Shown one piece after another: positions 48,501 to 60,500 of a stretch of DNA of 64,000 nucleotides (its first letter is position 1; the number at the start of each line of letters is the position of its first letter). The notes beneath the pieces were generated by a model. It was not told the DNA's origin. It was given only the letters and a program-made list of their open reading frames with translations, and did no database searches. Origin of the DNA: Owenia fusiformis (Eukaryota > Annelida > Polychaeta > Sabellida > Oweniidae); NCBI GenBank assembly GCA_903813345.2, contig CAIIXF020000006.1:8546989-8610988 (forward strand), read 5' to 3'. The position numbers and the translations under genes were made by a program.

Positions 48501-51500
48501 GCAAATGCTAGAAAAAAGTATTTGTGATTCATTCATAAACTGTTTTATCCCATCCCATCACTCATTCCCTTCAGTCACTCATATATATCATATACTCACT
48601 CGAGTATAAACATGACATACAGAATCAACCATTACATAATCTCATATTATTGTTATACATATATAATTGCAGCTTATAGACTCAGCCAGCCCCGATCACA
48701 ACACGATGGTCAACGAGTAACTTACTCACAGGGTTATGTTCAATCAACACAGGGTTTCACACGAGGTGTACAACCAAGGTTTAGCACCAGAGATACTGAA
48801 AGATATGATGGGTTCCAAAGTGATAGAGAAACATGTCCATGTCCATGTGCGATCATGTAAACGTTAAACATATAACTGTACAACATACAAATACAATGAT
48901 TCATATCCCACTGCTGCTATTCAGATGCATTTTGGCCATGGAGCAATTGATGTTGATTGCATTGATCTATGCTGTATTATCTTTATATTCTATGTACATT
49001 AGTGCTGTCAGAATGTGGGTTTCGGCGTGCGTTCAGAGGGATTTTATGGGACATAATTTTTCATGTTACTACTATGATTATACATATTTGTATGGATTAT
49101 TAGATCTTAGTTTTTCAGCTTTTAGATTTTGTGGCCATTTTACCCCCCATGGGCTAAAATTTGGACCCCTACTATATAATTGGGCAAGAACTCAAAAAAT
49201 ACTCAGTGGAATGTTTCCAAATTACTAAGTTATATTGGTATAGGCTAATTGAATATATGATAAAAATTTCATGTCACATGGTTAACTGGTTGCCATGGAA
49301 ATGGATAAAACATGCCCTTCGGGTGTCAATTTTCAGGCCAATTTTTCAGGACTGACAGAGTCATTTCATGCATATTTTGTCACCAATGTGCTAGGAAGGG
49401 TTAAAATGTCAATAGAAAACTTCTATAATATATAAGCAACAATTGTATGTAAAGATCAGTCCACAAATCCTCAGATTTTGGCCTTGTATTGGTCCATGAC
49501 TTATACAGGGGTCTATTTCATAGACTCGAGCTCCCACATTGGATGGATGCTATAACTTTTGAAATAATGGAGATACAGGTCTCATTTTTTCCAGATCTTC
49601 TTAAATGGTTAGTTTTAAGTATTCTATTTTACTTTGGGAGCTGACATGTGATTGGTTGCCATGGTAACCAGGGTTTTAGGGAAATTCCGACCCCCACATT
49701 GGATGGATGCTATAACTTTTGAAATAAGGGAGATACATGTCTCATTATTTCAGATCTTAGACAATGATTGATTATAAATATTAAATTAGACTTTGGGGGC
49801 TGAAATTTGATTGGTTACCATGGTAACTAGAGTTTTATTGAAATTTGGACCTCCTCAATTGATAAATGCTTTAATGTTTGAATTCAAGCAGATACAGATA
49901 TCATCATTTCAGATCTTAAAAATTAATTAGATTTGTGTATTGAATTAGACTTTGTAGCTTAGCATTTACTTGATTGCCATGGTAACCATGTTTCGTCGTC
50001 ATGGTACTCCTAATTTTTTATTTCAGTCTTACCTTCATTTGAGAATGGTCAATTCACAACATGTTATACCAAAATGCTCAAAATTATCATTTTGCTCTTT
50101 ATTTCAGCAATTTATCCTGTATGTCTGACAGTATAGCCTCATTCCATTCTACTAGTTCTCACACATATTCAGACTCCCAACTTGTTTTTACTCATCATTA
50201 TCGTTTTCATCTTCCACAATTGCCTCTTAATTAAAAATATCAACAATTTCTATTGGAAAGAAGGATTCTTTTGACCATTCTTGTGTTAAAGATTCGTCAG
50301 GGAATTCACAGTTCATTCATGCAGTGTTGGGCATAATGGTAGAGCTGGGTTTAGGCTAGTGGGAATGTGTCCATACATAGGTTGGATAATTTACCCTCTT
50401 CAAATGTGAAAGAAAATGTCAACACCTTCATAAGTGAGGGCAGCACTGTTCTGTTTTTTCTGTATCTCATGGGAAACAGCTCATCTCGTAATCTATTAGT
50501 GGCAGTTATTTTTCTATTTCTGCTGTTTTGTTGTATTTCTGCACTGGAGGAATCTGATCCAGTAAACGCATTGAAGACTAATATAGCTTCACACAGGACT
50601 TGGTCCTAGGTTTGCAGCTACAGGGGTTGGGTTGAGCTTCTGACATCTAATGGGACAGAGTTCATATCCCCAGTAAAAGTACAGCAGATTAACAAAAATA
50701 TATTTGTAACTTACATCAATAGATAACAATATGAGCTGTTTCACATAAGATATTCTCCAAAACAGAACAGTCCTGCCCTCACTTATGGATGTGTTGACAT
50801 TTCAACTCTTCCCATCTTTCAAGATTGGTCCTTGACTGCTTTCATAGCAGCTAATATAATGCAATGAATTAAATGATAAACTCTTCCATCTTGTAATGAT
50901 TGCTCATTGTAACATTTGAAGAGGATGGATGATAAAACTTATATTTGGAAGTGGAAACATTACCCCCTGTTTCCCAGAAGTTCACTGTATATAAACCTTG
51001 AGGGGATCCTCAGCTCAGGTGGGTTACTTTTGACATTTGATATGGCAATGGACCCAAATTTTAGGATCTGGTATGAGAATGCTCTCCAAATTATGACTTG
51101 AGAGGTATAGCAATGGTCGGATTTGGGAATGGTTGTGAAAAATATGTTGCCCCTCACTTGTTGCACATGTATGGCATTGATCTAGTATATCCTTAATGTG
51201 AGGTTGTTTTTGGTTGTTTTCCTCAATGACATGTCTTCTTCTCGAGGCATTAGGAATTTTGAATGGCCATGTTTTCATATCTGGATATTTGGTATGGCAC
51301 TGGTCATATATTTGGGCATTTGGTATGGCTTTTGGGCATTATTTTGGTTGATATCATCAATGGTCTTAACCCATTCTGCCAAGTCCAATACTGCATGAAT
51401 GGACTATATCCCCTGAGGATCCTTATCTCCAGAATGGTCAAAACAATCCTTCATTCCAACAGAAATTGATGTTAAGAGGAAATTGTGCTAAATGAAAACA

Positions 51501-54500
51501 GTAATGATGAGTTCAAATGAACAAATTAGGAGTCAGAACTTTTGTAAGAACTAGTCGTATGGAATAAGGCAATATTGTCAGACATACATGTATTGTTTAC
51601 TATTCTAGTATTTGATATTTTATGAGCAAAACAATGTTTGCATCTCTAGTATTATTGAGTCATGAGCATGTAAATCATATAAAATAGAAAAAAAAACAAA
51701 ATTAAGAATAAAATGGTAACTTTGAGCAATTTGGTATTTTATGTCATGTATTGACCTATCTAGAATAAAGGTGAATCTGAAAACGAAAACAGCAGTTACC
51801 ATGACAATGAAACATGGTTACCATGGCAGACAAATAAATCCTAGCTTCCAAAGTCTAATACAATACACACATATTATTATTATCTTACATCTGAAAAGAT
51901 TATCTTATCTGGCTGTATTTAAGAGTTATAGTGTTCATCAGTTGTGGAGGTCTGAATTTCAACAAAACCCTGATTTCCATGGTAACCAATCCAATTTCAG
52001 CTCCCAAAGTCTAAATCAATACTTTAAATCAATCATTGTCAAAAATCTGAAAAAATGAGACATGAATCTCCCTTATTTCAAAAGTTATAACATCCATCCA
52101 ATGTCGGGGTCAGGATTTCCTTAAAACCCTGGTTACCATGGCAACCAATCATATACAAGCTCCAAATGTATATTAAAATACTTAAAACCAACCATTTATG
52201 AAGATCTGAAGAAATGAGACCTGTATCTCCCTTATTTCAAAAGTTATAGCATCCATCCAATGTGGGGGTCGGAATTTCCCTAAAACCCTGGTTACCATGG
52301 CAACCAATCACATGTCAGCTCCCAAAGTAAAATAAAATACTTAACACTAACCATTTATGAAGATCTGAAAAAATGAGACCTGTATCTCCATTATTTCAAA
52401 AGTTATAGCATCCATCCAATGTGGGAGCTCGAGTCTATGAAATAGACCCCTGTATAAGTCATGGACCAATACAAGGCCAAAATCTGAGGTTTTGTGGACT
52501 GATCTTTACATACAATTGTTGCTTATATATTATAGAAGTTTTCTATTGACATTTTAACCCTTCCTAACACATTGGTGACAAAATATGCATGAAATGACTC
52601 TGTCAGTCCTGAAAAATTGGCCTGAAAATTGACACCCGAAGGGCATGTTTTATCCATTTCCATGGCAACCAGTTAACCATGTGACATGAAATTTTTATCA
52701 TATATTCAATTAGCCTATACCAATGCAACTTAGTAATTTGGAAACATTCCACTGAGTATTTTTTGAGTTCTTGCCCAATTATATAGTAGGGGTCCAAATT
52801 TTAGCCCATGGGGGGTAAAATGGCCACAAAATCTAAAAGCTGAAAAACTAAGATCTAATAATCCATACAAATATGTATAATCATAGTAGTAACATGAAAA
52901 ATTATGTCCCATAAAATCCCTCTGAACGCACGCCGAAACCCACATTCTGACTGCACTACATAGTTCTGAGAACTTGGCTAATCTCTAAAAAATGATGCAA
53001 TATTTGTTCATTACTGCTAATTATGTAATTTATGTTTATATGATACTGTTGAACTGGTATATTTATATTGATATTTGTAGTGGTATTTGTTGTGAATATT
53101 TACACAGACATTCAAGGGATGAATTCTTAGATTGTACGTCTCTTTACAAGTTAGATACCAATGAGAAAAAATATCAAATTAATTAATTCTGATAAGATGC
53201 TATCACTATACTTCTTATTATAAGTTGGTATCTTTAATGAAAATTGGTAGCTATATGATAAGTTGGTACTTCTTATGAAAAGTTGGTACCTCTTGTTATG
53301 GCCTATGACAAGTGAGTACCTTTTATGTTTAGTTGGTATCTTGTATAACAGGTGGTACCTCTCATGATAAGTTGGTACCTTTATGATAAACTGGCACTTC
53401 TTGTAATTCTAGGATTGGTTTGATAAACTCTCTATTTTAGGCTTAAACTTGAGTAAAAGCTAATAAATTCTTCAGGTATACAATTTTAGAATCAAAAGGT
53501 GTTATTTGTTCAATGACCTGTAGTACCACTGGCGGATCTGGGGGAGGGGTAAAACTTTTTTAGGAGCTCAATTGGTGGGCCTTTTGGGCATAAGGCCTTA
53601 TTTTTAAATTTTAGGCCAAATTATCAAGAAAATGGGCCATAAATTTTCAAAGTTTGGGCCCACTTTTTGGTTATTAGGGGCCCAAATTTTTTTTAAAGAC
53701 GTGAAATTCCTCCCCCCCTCGCGTCTTGTCAGTTCTCAGATCCGCCCCTGAGTACATATGACACTATCTAAAATACAGCAATCTAACTAACTCTGATGTA
53801 ATTAATGGATTGCATTCATCAGTATTGAAATACACTCAGGCTATCTGATATAATGCATGGAATCAATGGAATGTGAAACTGTCATTTGTGGCAAGGAGCT
53901 TATTTATTTACTTTAATTTAGCACCCAATTTATATCTTCAACAAATTTAAGTTCACAATGGTAACTCATGGTGTTTCAAATGAATTTCGCAAAATGAGCT
54001 TAATCTAGGTTATTAAATGTCCAGAAATTTGTGAAAATGCAAGTTTAAACCAATTAAAACCACTACTACAGTGACCCTGTTAAAGTGATATCATATCTGA
54101 AATCTACATACATGTATAAGATTTGCTTGTTTATACCTGCATTGTGAATTTGTTGTGACTGGTCCCTACCTATTTGCACCTAGCTCATTGATCAAGAGCC
54201 TAACGTACCTGCATTGTGGAATTGGGCGTGACTGGTCACTACCTACTTGCAACTAGCTTATTGATAAAGAGCCTAACGTACCTGCATTGTGGAATCGGGC
54301 GTGACTGGTCACTAGCTACTTGCAACTAGCTTATTGATAAAGAGCCTAACATACCTGCATTGTGGAATAGACTAGATGCGAGTAGAAATAATCTTGATTT
54401 ACATCATTAAATAATCAAAATTCAGTCAAAGTGATGTCATATTTGAAATCTACATGAAAAAGTACATCTAAAAATATGGTTTCGAAAGTTGTTTATCAAC

Positions 54501-57500
54501 TTTGAAAATTTAATTTTTTTGAAAATGTGACTTCTTGTTCGGGTTGATTCTCCATAGACCCCATGTTACAAAATCACAAAAAGTAAAATATCTTTTCTTG
54601 TATTGAACAGATAACATTTTCTTTTACTGGACATATTTTAATTTGCATATCTATCAAAATAATACTCAAACATATACATTTATCTAATACTTTTTGAGTT
54701 AATTCCATAAAAAGGGAAACATGGCATATACTCGGGGTGGAAAATTTTCTAAGAGGCTCCGTTAAGGAAAAAATGACTTTATGAGCTGGATGGAATTTCT
54801 GTGTATTTTTTATTCTATCAGGGTGTCCTGCATAAAGGATTTCGCCTGCGAAGCATATAACTCTTGCGAACATATCTAAATACTGGTCCGAAGAAGACAT
54901 ACCTTGAATTTTTTAGAAAAAATTGGCTAAAAATGGAAACTACAAGAAGTCAAAATGTTCAACTCAAACAAAGTTGTAGCTATTCTATATCAATATTTTG
55001 TGTTATGTAAGGTTTCTCAGATGTTTCAAGACCTTCATTAGTATACTTGTGTCTAGAAATGTGACATTTAAGGACAAAATTTGGCATTTTTAATCATTTT
55101 CGCTTTCAGCATTAACATATAGTTCCTTATATCTCGAGTTTAATGCTGACTGGTTGTTGCATTTTTGATTAAATCTGTGCTTGTACATATGTTCTTCCAT
55201 TTAAGGTGTAGAAAATGTATAGTGGACAACCATTGTTCATATGAGAGCTTTCAGATCTCCCCTACCCCATTTATTATGGAAAATTACCGAAAAATATGAA
55301 AAAATAAAATAACTTGAAATTATAAACTTTAACAAAGTTGTAGCTATTCTATGTCAATATTATGTGTTATTTAATGTTTTTAAGATATTTCAGAACCTAT
55401 AGCGGTATACAAGTGGCTAGAAATGAGACATTTAAGGACAAAACTTGGCATTTTTTTTATCATTTTCGCTTTCAGCAGTAATATATAGTTCCTCATATCT
55501 TGAGTTTTATGCTGTCTGATTGTTGCATTTTCAATCAAATCTGTTCTTGTGCATGTCTTCTTCCATTTAAGGTATAGAAAATGTATAGTAGACAAACAAT
55601 GTTCATATTAGAGCTTTCAGATCTCCCCTACCCCATCAATTATGGAAAATAAACGTGAAATATAAAAAAATAAAATAACTTGAAATTATAGACTTTCATA
55701 AAGTTGTAGCTATTCTATTATCAATATTATGTGTTATTTAATATTTTTAAGATTTTTCAGAACTTTTATTGGTATTCAAGTGGCTAGAAATGAGACATTT
55801 AAGGACAAAACTTGGCATTTTTTAATCAATGCTGCTTTCAGCAGTAACATATAGATCCTCATATCTTGAGTTTTATGCTGACTGGTTGATACATTTTGGA
55901 TTAAATCTGTTCTTGTACATGTTTTATTCCATTTAAGGTACTGAAAATGTATAGTAGACAAACAATGTTCATATTAGAGCTTTCAGTTCTCCCCTACCCC
56001 ATTTATTAGGGAAGATGACTGGAAAATATAAAAAATAACTTCAAACTACCATTATAAACTTTAACAAAGATGTAACTATTCTTTATGTGTTATTGATTGC
56101 TATAATTAATGTTTCAGGACCTTCATTAGTATTCTAGTGTAGAGAAATTAGACATTTAAGAACAAAATTTGGCATTTTTCATCATTTCCACTGTTAGCAA
56201 TAACATATAGTTCCTTATATCTTGAGTTTTATGCTGATTGGTTGATGGATTCTTGATCAAATCTGTTCTTTTGCCTGCCTACTTTGATTTAAGGTATTTA
56301 AAAATGTATATTGGAAAGCCTGTCATTATATTAGAGCTTACATATCTCCCATACCCCATTTATTTTGAAAAAATAACCAGAAATATAAAAACCAAACAAT
56401 TTCAAAGTATAGACTTTAACAAAGTTGTCGCTATTCTAGATCAATACTATGTATTATTTGATATTTTTCAGATGTGTCAGGAACTTCATGAGTATACAAG
56501 TCTAAAAATTAGACATTTAAAGTTGAGTTGCAAATGGGGCGGGTATTCTCTATCTTTGTCCATTGGGCTTTTCTGGTTATGATATGTTGCAAACTGCTCA
56601 TGAATCTATGCAATGTATAGTACAATACTTGGAATATATTTAAAAATAATGGGGTATAGTACTGTGATAATTATAACCAGTGATCAAGCCATATTGGTTG
56701 AATTCCCTCATATCAAATGCAATGTTGTCAAATGCTTGGTGATTTCCATATTACACCTAAGGGTGGTGTAATTAGGAAGTTCATGATAGATATTGGGCTT
56801 GGGGATATTTTGGTAAATGTAAACATTGTGAAATGAAGAACAGCCAACAAGATGATTTTGGAAAGGATTACAAAATGGTAAAGCTGTCTTTGGTTTGTGA
56901 AGCAATGTTACTGTATCTCTAAAATGGGATAAATTTCACTTATGGCAGAGCTGCTATTGAACTTTGCAAAACTGATAGTTGCAACTTATCTATCAAATAC
57001 TGATCATGAAGAAGTTGACACTCTCCTTATGGCCCATGTTTATTACAGTGCTGCAGACAAGACAAAGGAGTTCAATGTTGAGAGAATTTGTATTCAGTCT
57101 GATGATACAGAATGTTGCTTGCAAAGAAGGATGAGAGTTAAAAAGAGCTCTTAAAGTTTCTTATGTCCTTCAAGGTAGCATTCTAAATTACTATATGAAT
57201 CTCAAAGTGCAATACCTATTTGAAGATATATCAAAGATGGGTGTCTTGTACCAGTACTCACAAACAAACCTTCGTAGCAACACAAGAAACATATGTCCTT
57301 GGCAATTCGCAAATGTAAAATGGCAAAAGGCAGCGAAAATTGCTATACAAAGTTTCTAGTCAAGGGTGTATTGCTACTTGTCCATGTGGCAATAAACAAC
57401 ATAGTGCACATCGTTGGACAATATTTAAGGATGAGTTTCTCAGAACTATAAAAATTATTTAGAGATCTTACATATCTGAATAGCTTGTGGTGTCATGAGC

Positions 57501-60500
57501 AACTTAGACCTTTAAAATGCTTTCTAGTCAACTGGTACCCAAGACAAGTCGTACCCAAGACAACTGGTACCCAAGACAAGTCGTACCCAAGATAACTGGT
57601 ACCCAAGACAACTCGTACCCAAGATAACTGGTACCCAAGACAACTCGTACCCAAGTTATTTCCAGTATTATGGGTGCATATTAGGAAAACAAATTGAGTT
57701 TGTATAATTATGTTTTCATGTTATAATGTGACTCAAATAAGCCTCAATATTTTTTTGAATTTAGAAGACATTTTTTCTCAATGGGTATAAAGCATTTTGA
57801 TTTAACTTGAATCACCTTTTTACTAATAAAACAAGTGCTTGAAGTGCTTGTTCACAACATTTTTTGTCAAACATATATATAAATAAATATAATTACAACA
57901 GTGACTTTTCTACAAATGAATCAAACAATTAATTTGAGCATTTTGAGAAATTTTAAAGGAAGTTTAATCTGTTAATTTTTTTCCAATTGGAACTAAATTG
58001 GATTATGCACATGCATACTAAGTGTAATAATATATCATGTATGAATAAGTACCAAAATAATATTTGATATTAATATTATACTATATTATTACTTGTATAC
58101 TATTATTATATTATTCAAAATATTTTATTGCTAAATTTCATGAATATGACTTCTGATAATATGAAATCCTAGACAAATAGATTATCTGTTTAATAAGAAA
58201 TTAGGCCCAAGATTTGATGAATCAATACATTTATAATAATACCATCTTCCAAGATGAATTAAATCTGACACTTGTTCCAAACACTCATAAACATACAATA
58301 TTTTAAAAAATGATTATGAATATGTGGAATAAACATATATCTCTTCACTCGAACATCCAATATTAAATAATAGTCAAAATAAATTGACACTCAAAGCTCA
58401 AAATGTTACAAAATTTCATCAATTTTATCAATTTCTTCTGAAAATTCTTCAAACTTCTGAACAGTATGTTACAGTTATAATATGTATATCTTTACACATT
58501 CCCAGTCCAACACTTGATTCAAAACAAAATATATGCTTGGGTACGACTTGTCTTGGGTACCAGTTGACCAGTTACCTTTAAAATGACTTAAATGCAGCTC
58601 TAACATAGAACCAGGGAGATTTGAAAAATCAGGCTGTTGCTGGATTAAGTTCGAGAGTTGTGAACAATCATGTCTATATAAAGACATATCCTTTGATTCA
58701 TATGAGAGTAAACTGCGAAATTACAAAATTATTTCGCACTATGCTATTTTTGAGTAATCTTTTAAAAATATAGTAGTGTAGTAATTTTATCTCTAATATG
58801 TATATTTGTGTTTAAAACACATTTTCCATGCTTTGAAGATAACAAGACACATTGTTGAATATATATGATCTAAAATATGTCAACTAATCACCATTCAACT
58901 AAAAATATAAACAACTATTGCTGAAAGTGAAACATTGGTCATTTTCCCCATTTATGTGTCATTTTTTGATTTTAGTGTGCTAATAAATATGCTAAACTTT
59001 TGAAAAGTTTAAGAATATTATCATGCAATAATAACATTTGTGTTGGTTTTCTCATTTAATGGTGGAGGGCAGATCTTAGACCTCTAATAAAAACATTCAT
59101 TGTCTTACATACATTTTCTTTAAGTTAAATCAGAGAAGACCGATTCAATAAAAAACATATATGAATCTATCATCAAAGAATTATAATTGTGGAAAATTAT
59201 ATGCTACTGCTAAATGCAGAATGCTAAAAATGCCAAATTAAATAATACATAGTATCGATAGAGAATAGCTACAATTTTGTTAAAGTTGATGATTTGAAAT
59301 TACTTTTTCATTTACATAAATGGGGCAGGGGAGACATGAAAGCTATAATATCAACATTGGTTGTCCAATATACATTTTCTATATCCTAAATGGAAGAAGA
59401 CATGTACAAGAACAAATTTGACTAAGAATGCACCAACTAGTCAGCATTAAACTCAAGATATAAGGACCTATATGGTATTGCTGAAAGCGAAAATGGTCAA
59501 AAAAGCCATGTTTTGTCCTTAAATGTCTCATTTCTAGGCACTAGTTTACCAATAAAGGTTCTGAAATATCTTAAAAACATTAAATAACACATAATATTGA
59601 TATAGAATAGCTACAACTTTATTAAAGTTTATAGTTTCAAGTTATTTTATATTTTCATATTTTTCTTATATTTTTCATGATAAATGGGGTAGGGGAGATC
59701 TGAAAGCTCTAATATGACCATTGGTGGTCCACTATACATTTTCTATACCTTAAATGGAAGAAGACATCTACAAAAACAGATTTTATTACAATTGCAACAA
59801 CCAGTAAGCATAAAACTCAATATATGAGGAACTATATGTTACTGCTGAAAGCTAAAATGATTTTAAAAAATGCCAAGTTTTGTCCTTAAATGTCTCATTT
59901 CTAGGCACTAGTATACCAATAAAGGTTCTGAAATATCTGAAAAACATTAAATAATACATAATATTGATATAGAATAGCTACAACATTGTTAAAGTTTATA
60001 AATTCAAGTTATTTTATATTTTCATATGTTTCAGTAATTTTTCATAATAAATGGGGTAGGGGAGATCTGAAAGCTCTAATATGACCATTGGTGGTCCAAT
60101 ATACATTTTTTGTATCTTAAATGGAAGAAGACATGTACAAGCACAGATTTAATCAAAATTGCAACAACCAGTCAACATTAAACTCAAGATATAAGGAACT
60201 ATATGTTACTGCTGAAAGCGAAAATGATCAAAAATGCCAAATTTTGTCCTTAATTATCTTATTTCTAGACACTAGTACACTAATGAAGGTCCTTAAACAT
60301 CTGAAAAACATTAAACAATACATAGTGTTAATATTAAATAGCTAGAGTTTTGTTTGAGTTGAAAATTTTGACTTTTTGTAGTTTCCATTTTTAGGAAACT
60401 TTCTACTATACCCCCCATGCTATCTGACCTAAACGAGCCACCTGGTGGTGAAACTGGTAACTACCTACTCGCATCTGCGTATCATACCTGAAATCTACAT

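Larger units (their letters stand above)
54374..60476. mobile_element. 6.1-kb fold-back transposon with tandem-repeat arms
   Basis: Terminal inverted repeats agatgcgagtag... The left arm (to about 56540) and right arm (from about 58900) carry ~350-bp tandem units in opposite orientation, with landmarks ggggtaggggagatctgaaa, tggaagaagacatgtacaag and gaactatatgttactgctga. The middle holds a possible remnant of an element-encoded protein (56942-57154) and a nested MITE (57528-58568). The short element in the copy A intron (34955-35385) is its deletion derivative. It lies in the donor-repeat array of a VARS exon. Confidence 0.85.

Noticed and set aside
50367-50609. 80-codon frame with hydrophobic segment inside the 4-kb fold-back element
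   Set aside because: It contains part of an internal hairpin and matches no transposase.
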